DNA of 32,440 bases, taken from Candidatus Helarchaeota archaeon (GTDB lineage Archaea; Asgardarchaeota; Lokiarchaeia; Helarchaeales; HEL-GB-A). The notes under the pieces were generated by a model that did not search any database, was not told the origin of the DNA, and was given only the letters and a program-made list of their open reading frames with translations. Where the stretch lies: contig JABXJU010000020.1 in NCBI GenBank assembly GCA_013375405.1, forward strand, positions 1 through 32,440, written 5' to 3'. Below are positions 1 through 7,155 of the stretch, piece after piece (within the stretch, counting starts at the first letter, position 1; each line of letters begins with the position of its first letter). The translations under genes and the position numbers were made by a program.

Positions 1-108
1 AAAAGGAATCTATTTTATGTTATTTTTGATAATACTTAGGGGTTGGAGAGTGGCATTTAGAGAACTTAATACATATAAAATATATCATTTTTAGAAATTG
101 ATCAATAA

Positions 109-142
109 CCAAATTATATTGGTTTAACACCAATTTTAAATA
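109..142 (+). promoter_or_regulatory. Palindromic operator plus TATA box, copy 1
   Basis: CCAAATTATATTGG (109-122) overlaps TTGGTTTAACACCAA (119-133), giving alternating CCAA/TTGG half-sites. A TATA-like TTTAAATA follows at 135-142. Copy 2 lies at 533-566 and matches at 22 of 25 positions across the half-site block. The spacing from the second palindrome to the TATA box is the same (16 nt from start to start). The element covers the BRE position, where a bound protein would block TFB/TBP. Confidence 0.6.
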
Positions 143-171
143 CGATTTAAGTTTTGAATTATTGATTATAA

Positions 172-351
172 ATGAATGTTAATTTAGATGATGTAAAATA
201 TATAACAGAAACCACTCTTACCATTAGAGGTACAAGAAGACGGACTACTGTTCCTAAAGTCATTGTTGATAAACTCAAACTAATGAATGGAGATAAAATA
301 AGGTGGATTCTTTTTAGAGATGGAAAATTAATAATCTCGAAAGTGAAATGA
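172..351 (+). CDS. AbrB/SpoVT-type small DNA-binding regulator (59 aa)
   Basis: I read this frame directly: ATG at 172, TGA ending at 351, 59 residues. The protein has the swapped-hairpin AbrB layout: a beta strand with TLTIRGTRRRTTVPKVIVDKL, where the basic stretch and 'TVPK' match the usual 'R.TIP..I...L' signature, then GDKIRW and a strand pair ending in KLIISK. Members are usually 50-90 residues, so this is full length. They bind palindromic DNA as dimers, either as free-standing regulators or as antitoxins. No toxin ORF follows. A TATA-like TTTAAATA at 135-142 lies about 30 nt upstream, and a palindromic element precedes it that recurs upstream of the permease at 619. Autoregulation and control of that permease is an inference. 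Confidence 0.75.
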   Translation: MNVNLDDVKYITETTLTIRGTRRRTTVPKVIVDKLKLMNGDKIRWILFRDGKLIISKVK

Positions 352-532
352 GAATATTTTTTTTACAAATCGACTAGATTTTGTCCAAAATACTTAGTTT
401 TTATAAATGAATGATTCACATTTTAATTATTATGTAATTTTTTAGAATTTTTTATTTATTTACTTTTTAATCATTTATTCTAAATCATTTTTTTTATGAC
501 ACATAACGTGGTCACATAGAATTATTTTGACG

Positions 533-566
533 CCAAACTATATTGGTTTGAAACCAAATTTAAATA
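533..566 (+). promoter_or_regulatory. Palindromic operator plus TATA box, copy 2
   Basis: CCAAACTATATTGG (533-546) overlaps TTGGTTTGAAACCAA (543-557), whose 7-nt arms are perfectly complementary around a central G. TTTAAATA follows at 559-566, about 60 nt before the permease start. It is the partner of the element at 109-142, so both genes probably share one regulator. Confidence 0.6.
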
Positions 567-618
567 TGGATTCTTAATCGTTTTCACATCAAAATAAAAA
601 ATTTGGAAGTTACCCTTT

Positions 619-1380
619 TTGATAGAAATCATAATATTTATTTTGATAGGATTTGGAGCCCAAATGGTGGATGGGGCTATTGGAATGGCTTACGGCGTTA
701 TCTCGAATAGCTTTTTAATATTATATGGAGTTCCTCCCGTCAATGCGAGTGCTTATTTACATGCGTCGGAAATATTTACTACGGGAGCTTCGGGGCTTTC
801 ACACTTACGACTAAAGAACGTAGACAAATCCCTCTTAAAGAAAATGATCATTCCGGGAGTTGTAGGTGGAGCGTTGGGAGCTTACGTATTGACGACATTA
901 AATAGTGATATATTAAAATTAGCGGTTTCAATGTACCTTATCGGCATGGGTAGTTTCATCATTTACCGTGCAATTAAGGAAAAAATTAGTAATGATATCA
1001 ACATGGCCACTAAAACAATTGTTCCTCTCTGCGCTGTTGGTGGTTGCTTAGATGCAATTGGCGGAGGTGGTTGGGGACCTGTTGTTACGTCTACCATGGT
1101 TGCTAAAGGTAATGATGTTAAAAAGACCATAGGAACGGTTAACTTGACGGAATTCTTTGTGACATTATCAGAAACTTTCATGTTTTTGATTCTTTTTGTA
1201 AAAATAGACATTATTTTAGTCATGAGTATGTTAATAGGTGGTGTTATAGCTGCGCCTCTGGCTGCTTATACTTGCAAAAAGTTTCCCTTGAAGCCGTTAA
1301 TGGTATTTATAGGAGCATTGGTGATATTTCTTAATGTGAGAAACATATTTCGATTTCTAGAAGGGCCGTTCTTATTTTGA
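619..1380 (+). CDS. TauE/SafE-family permease
   Basis: This 253-residue integral membrane protein belongs to the TauE/SafE family (sulfite/organosulfonate-type anion exporters; the substrate here is unknown). It has the two-repeat family layout. The N-terminal half has a glycine-rich first helix, 'GFGAQMVDGAIGMAYG', with 'NASAYLHASEIFTTGASGLSH' after it. The C-terminal half repeats the pattern with 'GGCLDAIGGGGWGPVVTS' and 'GTVNLTEFFVT'. About seven to eight hydrophobic segments are visible, and the length is typical. The start is TTG at 619 with GGAAG at 605-609 as a plausible ribosome-binding site. Upstream is the palindromic operator shared with the AbrB-type gene at 172, which suggests a small regulated export unit. 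A transposon lies 89 nt past the stop. Confidence 0.85.
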   Translation: MIEIIIFILIGFGAQMVDGAIGMAYGVISNSFLILYGVPPVNASAYLHASEIFTTGASGLSHLRLKNVDKSLLKKMIIPGVVGGALGAYVLTTLNSDILKLAVSMYLIGMGSFIIYRAIKEKISNDINMATKTIVPLCAVGGCLDAIGGGGWGPVVTSTMVAKGNDVKKTIGTVNLTEFFVTLSETFMFLILFVKIDIILVMSMLIGGVIAAPLAAYTCKKFPLKPLMVFIGALVIFLNVRNIFRFLEGPFLF

Positions 1381-1469
1381 AAATACTCTTGTCCGTTCAG
1401 AATTAAATGAAAAAAAATATTACTATAATTATTAATTAGACACTAGGCAATTCTTTTCTTTTTTATTAA

Positions 1470-1486
1470 GAGGGAATTGCAAAACT
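1470..1486 (+). repeat. Left terminal inverted repeat of the IS
   Basis: GAGGGAATTGCAAAACT pairs with the complement of 2844-2860 with a single mismatch at the sixth base. It is the end nearest the 3' end of the transposase gene. Confidence 0.85.
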
Positions 1487-1612
1487 AAAAATTTAACTTT
1501 TTTCGTCGAAAAATTAACCTGAATTTTCATTTTGGTCAGAAAGCAAAATTTAGGAGTTTTTCTTGCTCATGGGCCAACAATTGCAAATTTTCAACATTTT
1601 TTATATTCTGAT

Positions 1613-2695
1613 TCAGTTATTACCTCCTAAAAAGTTCTTTAAAGATAGTTGGTACATTTTTTGAGTGTTTTTGATCAAATATTGGAGAGTCAATGTTATT
1701 AATTGGAGGGTAATAATGCCAAAATAGACGAATTTATGATTGTTTTGGAGACCCCGCACGTTAGATCGGCGGACGCACGTGCCGTCTTTTAGCCGCCCGT
1801 TGAAGCGTTCCGCAGCAGTTCGTTCATTATATTTCCTGTGGTAGGCGGGAATGTCTGCCAGAAGAGGATTAAAGAAGCGCCAATTCACATTTGATAAATC
1901 TTTAAGCCGTTTAATTTTAGATTTTTTAGGATTATACTTGATCACGGGCAACTTTTTTAAGTCATCCAAGATGATTTGCTGAATCTCTTGCGTGTCAAAG
2001 ATTCCATCTGCCAAAACATGGGTATATTTGAGATGAGAGTGTTTCGGTAACTCGGATAATAGTTCTTTCATTTGTAGAATTTGGTGTTTATCTCCTGGGC
2101 TTGTTAAAGGGGGAAGTCGAATCATTTCAGATCTAGTTCCGACTGTAAGCAACTCCCAATAGCCATGAAAATGGCGCTTATCGGATTTATGCCCAATGCC
2201 CGCCTCGGAGTCCGTCCGCTTAAAAGAATTGGAGTACGTGAGAATTTCAGTCGCGTCGATGGCCAGATCATCCTTCTCGAAGGTACCCAGCGCAGCTAGC
2301 TCTTCATCCAACTTGAAGAAAATCCGATCAAGCAGATTGATTGGCAAAATTCTTTTGAAACGACTGATGGTGTCGTGTGATGGAATCTTACTCCTTCTAA
2401 ACCCACAAAAGTGGCGAAACTCTTCTATTTCCCGCAAGTTTTTGACCAAGACGGTATCAAATTGCCAGTCTTCTAGCCGTTGGAGGAGGACTGCCTTGAA
2501 AAGAGCAAGTTTCGAGTATGGGGGACGACCAACACGTTTATATAGCCGATGGAGGATTCTTTCAATAGGTGTAAAGTCGATGACTTGCTCGATCGTTGAA
2601 AAAGAAATCTTGGACCACGAACGAGGAGTCAATTTAGTGAAATCATGGATTGAACGGGTTTTTGCAAATTTGAACTTCGGTTCTATTTGGTTCAT
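1613..2695 (-). CDS. DDE transposase, IS5/IS1182-like
   Basis: This 360-residue transposase has an N-terminal DUF772-type domain (about residues 40-120, with 'GRPPYSKLALFKAVLLQ' and 'IPSHDTISRFKR') followed by an RNase H-like DDE_Tnp_1 catalytic domain. Candidate catalytic residues are D147 in 'LAIDATE', D230 in 'VLADGIFD' and E296 in 'RTAAERFNGRLKD'. All three are present and the frame is uninterrupted, so the enzyme looks active. It fills the element bounded by inverted repeats at 1470 and 2860. The ORF on the opposite strand at 2196-2753 is its shadow. The assignment between the IS5 group and IS1182 is by general resemblance only. Confidence 0.9.
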   Translation of the reverse strand: MNQIEPKFKFAKTRSIHDFTKLTPRSWSKISFSTIEQVIDFTPIERILHRLYKRVGRPPYSKLALFKAVLLQRLEDWQFDTVLVKNLREIEEFRHFCGFRRSKIPSHDTISRFKRILPINLLDRIFFKLDEELAALGTFEKDDLAIDATEILTYSNSFKRTDSEAGIGHKSDKRHFHGYWELLTVGTRSEMIRLPPLTSPGDKHQILQMKELLSELPKHSHLKYTHVLADGIFDTQEIQQIILDDLKKLPVIKYNPKKSKIKRLKDLSNVNWRFFNPLLADIPAYHRKYNERTAAERFNGRLKDGTCVRRSNVRGLQNNHKFVYFGIITLQLITLTLQYLIKNTQKMYQLSLKNFLGGNN

Positions 2696-2843
2696 ACTTA
2701 AACCCGCTCAATCCGCCCTAATAAATCTGTCTCTTTTCTGTCGGACGGGCTGAACTAAAAATCAGCTTTTATCAACGGGATGGATTGAAAGTAGCTTATT
2801 AAAAATTAATGTCGGAGCAAAACTAGTCAAAAATTTAAAATGA

Positions 2844-2860
2844 GTTTTGCAATACCCTCC
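2844..2860 (-). repeat. Right terminal inverted repeat of the IS
   Basis: On the plus strand it reads AGTTTTGCAATACCCTC, the complement of the left end except for one base. It lies 29 nt before the ATG of the metallohydrolase gene at 2890. Confidence 0.85.
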
Positions 2861-2889
2861 TAGAATTGAATTAATTAAAGTGTATTAAA

Positions 2890-3588
2890 ATGCGAAAACC
2901 ATATGAGATTCACGATGGACTTTTTATAATTGGTGGGGGCGGCTTAACTGGATCGGGAGATTGTCTAATTTACGTAATCCGAACTACTAAAGGATTAGTT
3001 CTCATTGACGCCGGACTTGGAGAAGATATAGAACAGCTAATTGAAAATATTAAAGTAGTTGGCTTAGATCCTAATAATTTAAAGGCGCTCATAATTACCC
3101 ATTGTCACATTGATCATATTGGAGGAGTCGCATCGCTTAAGAAAAAATATGATCTTGAAACATACGCACATAAATATGACGTTCCAGCAATTGAAGGAGA
3201 AAAACTTGTAATGACTGGCGCGACAATGTACGGGGTTGATTATGAACCTATTAAGATTGACCATGTTTTAACTGCAGAAAAAGGGGAGGATATCCTCGAT
3301 TTTGGGGATTATCAGTTAGTCTGTATTCATACACCAGGACATACCCCAGGGTCGATTTGTATCTATACAGACATTAAAAAGACTCGTGTTTTATTTGCAC
3401 AAGATGTCCATGGTCCGTTATTTGATGGCTTTGGGTCCAATGTCGCTGATTTTGTTGAATCCCTCAACCGCTTGAAAAAATTGGGGGCTCAAATCCTTTG
3501 CGAAGGCCATTTCGGCATCTATCAACCTGCTGAGGAAGTAGAAAAATATATTCAACGCTATGTGCGCCAATATTCACGTCGCGAGTGA
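2890..3588 (+). CDS. Metallo-beta-lactamase-fold hydrolase
   Basis: This 232-residue soluble enzyme has the MBL fold with a full glyoxalase II-like metal site. H71, H73, D75 and H76 lie in 'THCHIDHIGG', H151 in 'HTPGHTPGS', D172 in 'FAQDVHG' and H207 in 'CEGHFG'. The length fits a single-domain member. Substrates in this superfamily range from thioesters to lactones and phosphodiesters, and nothing here narrows that. The ATG at 2890 stands only 29 nt after the right end of the insertion sequence, so the element has replaced or split the native promoter. An AT-rich block at 2867-2879 is all that remains between them. Confidence 0.88.
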   Translation: MRKPYEIHDGLFIIGGGGLTGSGDCLIYVIRTTKGLVLIDAGLGEDIEQLIENIKVVGLDPNNLKALIITHCHIDHIGGVASLKKKYDLETYAHKYDVPAIEGEKLVMTGATMYGVDYEPIKIDHVLTAEKGEDILDFGDYQLVCIHTPGHTPGSICIYTDIKKTRVLFAQDVHGPLFDGFGSNVADFVESLNRLKKLGAQILCEGHFGIYQPAEEVEKYIQRYVRQYSRRE

Positions 3589-3874
3589 AAATCTTAGTGT
3601 AAAAGACATTTTTGGGTATGAGAGTAGCAGTTCCAATTGATATGCGAATGTATTCTGGGGATAAATTATTCTCACTGGTAGTATCTAAACAAAATCATTC
3701 AAATTATTTCTTAAATCTTTTCAATTTATTTATATTGCTCCTTTTCATGAAGGTGGCGGAATTACCCACGGAGAAAAATAAGCTCAACGATTTATAGTTT
3801 ATAAATTTTCAGAAGACGTACTGTAAGTATATATTCTTTATTTATTCTTCTAATTTTAAAAAAGAAATTAAAGA

Positions 3875-4558
3875 TTAAGTAATGGACTCGACGCGCCCCG
3901 CTCTCACCTGCTGGGCCAACTCCTTATAGTAGGTGGCTTTCTCCCCATTCTGGAGCTCTCGTTCATAAACCGCTCCCATCCTTGTTACCACTTGCGCCGC
4001 TTTCTTAGGTTCCCCGACCCCCAATAGTTTATTCGTCGCCCTCTGGAGAAAGGCGAGTTGGTCTCCCGGATCGGGCAGCACCCTTTTCGTACGGAGTTTC
4101 ACGAACGCTACAAACTTGTCATATTTCCCACTCTGGAAGTGCGTCTCGACGGCTAACCAAAAAAGTTGCCTGGCCAGAGCTGATTCTTCCTGTTTCTGGC
4201 AGGCTGCGGCAATCCTGTGGTAGAGGTAAGCCGCAGAAATGAACTGTTTTCGCCTCCAATGCTTCTCAGCAACCTTTAATGCGCGATCAACCGATTTAGA
4301 GGCCGCATCAATTAAGAATATCCCTATAAAAAACACAGCAAAGCCAGGTAATATAAAACCTAAAAAAAGCGGTATAACCCATCCTCCTTGTTTGGAAAGT
4401 TCCCAACCCCAAAGGAAGAAAATACTACTAAAAGACGCCACAACTATACCGGCTCCCAAGATCTTTGAATTCACTACCCGGTCCACTCCCGCTTCCGCGA
4501 GTTCCTCTGCGGTTACTTCCCACCATTTCTTCCCAGTATCCATTCCTTTTGTCCCCAC
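3875..4558 (-). CDS. Membrane-anchored alpha-helical protein, function unknown
   Basis: I do not recognise this 227-residue protein. A short acidic N-terminus ('WWEVTAEELAEAGVDRVV') precedes two hydrophobic segments at about residues 34-52 and 59-84. The remaining ~140 residues look wholly helical and amphipathic and are rich in Ala, Gln, Lys and Arg ('AAYLYHRIAAACQKQEESALARQLFWLAVE' pattern broken over several helices), as in TPR-like solenoids. It probably presents a cytoplasmic helical-repeat domain at the membrane. A TATA-like TTTTTATAG on the minus strand near 4608-4616 lies about 50 nt upstream. The gene is richer in GC than most of the window, which hints at a different origin. Confidence 0.65.
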   Translation of the reverse strand: MGTKGMDTGKKWWEVTAEELAEAGVDRVVNSKILGAGIVVASFSSIFFLWGWELSKQGGWVIPLFLGFILPGFAVFFIGIFLIDAASKSVDRALKVAEKHWRRKQFISAAYLYHRIAAACQKQEESALARQLFWLAVETHFQSGKYDKFVAFVKLRTKRVLPDPGDQLAFLQRATNKLLGVGEPKKAAQVVTRMGAVYERELQNGEKATYYKELAQQVRAGRVESIT

Positions 4559-4683
4559 TCGAGTAGAGAATGTATTCTATATGTACGAGAGTAAGTTCCT
4601 GCATCTACTATAAAAAGCTTTTTCTTATGGTAGGGTGTAAATTCATGCATCTACAATGAAAAGGGATTTTTCAATACCCCCCC

Positions 4684-4905
4684 TCATTTCCACACGTAAT
4701 ACGAGGTGAGGCACACGTATTGTTCTCGCTTTTTGAGGTACAGGGCTTGGATCGACGCCCCGCTTCCCCACGAGCTCGACGAATATGTAAATTCCTCTCT
4801 ATGCGGCGTGCCCGCCCCGTAGGTTTGAGACACCGGCTCCTTTATAAAGTACCCTACAACCTCCCCATTTTTTTTGAACCGCGGATCCGCATGATTCTCC
4901 AGGTA
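4684..4905 (-). pseudogene. C-terminal remnant of an unrecognised gene, minus strand
   Basis: On the minus strand, a 73-residue frame opens directly after a TAA (4906-4908) and ends in TGA at 4684-4686. It has no ATG. It reads like real protein: 'NGEVVGYFIKEPVSQTYG', 'SSSSWGSGASIQALYLKK', 'REQYVCLTSYYVWK'. The codons are GC-rich. By contrast the plus-strand reading of the same DNA is rich in arginine and proline, the usual look of an antisense shadow. The minus frame continues past the TAA back to an ATG near 5026 ('MSLINLCPQLHKAWF...'), so a nonsense mutation in a once longer gene is possible. The family is not recognised. Confidence 0.35.
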
Positions 4906-5223
4906 TTAGAGAAACCAACTTACCACCTTCATCAAATCATGGGGCCTCTTCTTGGCCATGACGGGCCATACTATGCTTATAAACCACGCCTTATGAAGCT
5001 GTGGGCAAAGATTAATAAGACTCATTCTTTCCGGTCAATGGACAATGTAAAGTTAGGATTCCATGAATCGCCATTTGATCCCATATGTCTTTTAAAGCCA
5101 TCGGAAATCATTGGTGCTTTTTACTTAAAAGCCGATACTTCCATATCTATTGATTTAGAGTTCACAGAATTGGACGAAGAGAAGATGATACCATTTCTCT
5201 TTGCTAAATATGACCCATTTTAA
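4891..5223 (+). CDS. Hypothetical protein, possibly truncated
   Basis: I do not recognise this protein. The open frame runs from 4720 (167 residues), but its first ~57 codons read as an arginine-rich shadow of the minus-strand remnant at 4684-4905. I therefore start at the ATG at 4891 (110 residues); the ATG at 4939 is another choice. A TTTATAAA box at about 4841-4848 sits some 45 nt upstream. The C-terminal part, 'HESPFDPICLLKPSEIIGAF' and 'DLEFTELDEEKMIPFLFAKY', reads as normal globular protein with typical AT-rich codons. No motif, signal or membrane segment is visible. It could be a gene fragment spliced to foreign DNA. Confidence 0.4.
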   Translation: MILQVLEKPTYHLHQIMGPLLGHDGPYYAYKPRLMKLWAKINKTHSFRSMDNVKLGFHESPFDPICLLKPSEIIGAFYLKADTSISIDLEFTELDEEKMIPFLFAKYDPF

Positions 5224-5280
5224 AAGATACCAATGAAATGACTGGTGTACTCGTAAAGCCGAACTGATCTCGAAAGACGA

Positions 5281-5302
5281 AAATACCTTTTGTAAGGTAT
5301 TT
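5281..5302. promoter_or_regulatory. Perfect 9-bp inverted repeat (operator or terminator)
   Basis: AAATACCTT (5281-5289) and AAGGTATTT (5294-5302) are perfectly complementary across the 4-base spacer TTGT. The repeat lies 58 nt after the preceding stop and about 90 nt upstream of the TATA box of the ATPase gene at 5418. No T-run follows directly, which slightly favours an operator over a terminator. Confidence 0.4.
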
Positions 5303-5389
5303 GTATGAAACTTGTTCTATAAAAAAATAAATAGTAGGAAATTCTAAGATCTAAAGAGATCTATAATTGTATAAGAGTATTTTAGATTT

Positions 5390-5397
5390 TTTATAAA
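5390..5397 (+). promoter_or_regulatory. TATA box of the HhH-MCM-like gene
   Basis: TTTATAAA is centred about 25 nt before the ATG at 5418, the distance expected when transcription begins at the start codon. No Shine-Dalgarno sequence is present, and an in-frame TAA stands directly before the ATG. This supports a leaderless mRNA and fixes the start. Confidence 0.55.
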
Positions 5398-5417
5398 TGA
5401 GTTTTATGATGGTTTAA

Positions 5418-6812
5418 ATGGACGATCTTGCAATATTAGGTGTGGGGCCAGCGGACAGGAGGAAGTTAGAGACTATGGGCTTCACTACACTTGAGCAAAT
5501 TGCTATGTTGACGTCATCACAGTTGGCAATGGGGAAGCAAAGGGGCGATACGTTGATAGAACGGGCACGCACGATATTAACCAATAAAAATATAGAGAAT
5601 ATCGAAGTCAGCCCGGATGAAATCAAGGTAACCCTAGGGGCAATAAATGATGCCATATTGATATCTATTAAGGATATTTTGGAGATTCAGGACGCGGAAG
5701 ATTATTTGGATATTGATCCGATTGAAAAAGGAATTCGAATAGCGCCGAAAAAATATTCGACCAAGGGGATATTGAGTGAGTTGGACAAAAAGGAAGTCGA
5801 GAAAAAGATTGAATTAGCCGCAACAACCTACCATCGCGTAAGGGAAGCGGCGTACCGGCATTTAACGGTCCTCAAAGCGAAGAAAAAGAAAGTATACACC
5901 CAATTTGGGATAGACCTAGATAGGCAGAAAATAAGGGATTTTGCGAAGAAACGAGGTTTTAATGGGTTTTGGCAGAACGTCTTTGAAGATATTCAGGGAA
6001 ATGAGATTGCAAAGAAAGCCATTACAGTCGCAATGTTCTCTAGCTATGATGAACCAGTCCACGTGTTGGTTTTGGGTGATCCGGGAAGCAGCAAGTCTTT
6101 AGCGAAAGATATTATCGCTAGCGGGTTTAAAGATATTTCGCTAATTGGAGGGAATTCAACGCGTTCAGGGCTAGTTTGTAATCTCACCTCAGGTTCACTC
6201 GGAATCTTAGCATATTCTGACCAAAAGCTCGTAGTGGTGGATGAATTTGACAAAATCCCAAAGGATGATATCGAGTATTGCAGCGAGCTCCTCTCCAACG
6301 GTAAGTGTAGCGTTCATTCGGCGAAAGTTCATAAAAATATCGAAAGTAGGTTCATTATGATTGCATTCGCAAATCCGAAAAACAAGGTCTTTGGAGAAAC
6401 TCCCATTAATGACATTGGAGTATCAGCGGTACTTATGAGCCGGTTTGGCTTGGTTATCAGAACGGAGAATCTGGATAAGGATGAAAGAATGGCACTTTTC
6501 AAGAATAAACTTTTAGGGAAGACCGAACTTAAAAAAGTGCCAGAGTTCTATGATCAATGGGTCAAATTAGCCCGGCTTCATCAGCCCAAAATGAAGGTTT
6601 CAGATAAAAAAATTAAGAAGTACTTAGAAGACGCTGATAATATCTTCCAAAAACATTCGAATACACCCTTAAGACGCGATCTTAGAATGGGTGATTATAT
6701 TAAACGCATACCCATGGCTATCGCACGAGCGGAATTCTCGGATATAACGGATAAAATTTTGGATATAGCAGAGGAGATCCTCATTGATAGTCTGAAGATA
6801 TGGAATGATTAA
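5418..6812 (+). CDS. HhH domain fused to MCM-type AAA+ ATPase
   Basis: This 464-residue ATPase has an unusual build. Residues 3-53 form a RadA-like helix-hairpin-helix unit ('ILGVGPADRRKLETMGFTT'). Residues 60-180 form a helical linker without the MCM OB-fold or zinc motif. Residues 185-345 are an MCM-type AAA+ core: Walker A GDPGSSKS (220-227), Walker B LVVVDEFDK (271-279), sensor 1 FANP (317-320) and the arginine finger in LMSRFG (339-344). A basic PLRRDLR segment at 417-423 is a likely sensor 2. All ATPase residues are intact. Replicative MCMs are about 600-700 residues, so this is not the main helicase. DNA binding by the HhH and ATP-driven remodelling of DNA are inferred. It stands alone on the plus strand. 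Confidence 0.8.
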   Translation: MDDLAILGVGPADRRKLETMGFTTLEQIAMLTSSQLAMGKQRGDTLIERARTILTNKNIENIEVSPDEIKVTLGAINDAILISIKDILEIQDAEDYLDIDPIEKGIRIAPKKYSTKGILSELDKKEVEKKIELAATTYHRVREAAYRHLTVLKAKKKKVYTQFGIDLDRQKIRDFAKKRGFNGFWQNVFEDIQGNEIAKKAITVAMFSSYDEPVHVLVLGDPGSSKSLAKDIIASGFKDISLIGGNSTRSGLVCNLTSGSLGILAYSDQKLVVVDEFDKIPKDDIEYCSELLSNGKCSVHSAKVHKNIESRFIMIAFANPKNKVFGETPINDIGVSAVLMSRFGLVIRTENLDKDERMALFKNKLLGKTELKKVPEFYDQWVKLARLHQPKMKVSDKKIKKYLEDADNIFQKHSNTPLRRDLRMGDYIKRIPMAIARAEFSDITDKILDIAEEILIDSLKIWND

Positions 6813-7155
6813 ATCACATAATCTACGGTTTTTCAATTATTTTCATTCATTCTATTTTGTTTCTAAAATTTTTTTATTAATCAAAATCTGCGGGCATGAA
6901 AACGACCAAGACAATTCTTGAAATGAAAAATATATGAAGAATACAGAGGAAAAAAGGAGCTTGTGACCCTCTCCCAAGTTGGATATATATAAAAAAATCT
7001 CCTAATTCTAACTTTTTTCTAAGATTCAATGCGCGTTATTGACGGATCTACCAAAATAAATATATATAACTTAGATAGATCCTACCTTGAACCTGATAAA
7101 GGACTAGTTTGAAAAAGTTTGGGGAGTTTTTAAGATATTTCCCTTTTGATTCATC
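6813..7155. other. Intergenic region with a promoter-spanning inverted repeat
   Basis: No credible gene lies in these 343 nt. Poly-T and A-rich runs at 6850-6880 may end transcription of the ATPase gene. GGATCTA at 7044-7050 and TAGATCC at 7076-7082 form a 7-bp inverted repeat that brackets the TATA-like AAATAAATATATATAAC. This layout suits an operator controlling the membrane-protein gene at 7156. A second TATA-like run is at about 6991-7003. Confidence 0.45.

Larger units (their letters stand above)
1470..2860. mobile_element. Complete insertion sequence, IS5/IS1182-like (1391 bp)
   Basis: The ends are inverted repeats. The left end 1470-1486 reads GAGGGAATTGCAAAACT. The right end 2844-2860, read on the other strand, gives GAGGGTATTGCAAAACT, so 16 of 17 positions match. 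The element holds one DDE transposase gene on the minus strand. The flanks are TTAA on the left and CTAG on the right. Both fit the YTAR target taste of some IS5 elements, but they are not an exact duplication, so one flank has changed or the duplication is only TA. The interior is richer in GC than the surroundings, which suggests a recent arrival. Confidence 0.85.

Noticed and set aside
1..108. Possible RNA gene or gene end at the left edge
   Set aside because: A short G-rich patch (38-60) shows no cloverleaf or reading frame; nothing supportable.
2196..2753. 185-residue ORF on the plus strand
   Set aside because: It lies opposite the intact transposase gene and has a serine/arginine-rich shadow composition.
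3612..3797. 61-residue plus-strand ORF whose start (MRVAVPIDM) recalls NifX/NifB-type proteins
   Set aside because: The likeness stops after about eight residues, the rest is low-complexity, and no ribosome-binding site or domain supports it. It may be a relic, but I cannot support a gene. The spacer 3589-3874 holds nothing else I can name.
4660..4684. Possible second IS end, reading GGGTATTGAAAAATC on the minus strand, similar to the IS repeat
   Set aside because: Only a partial match to the 17-bp repeat, and no partner end was found on the left of the 3875-4558 gene.
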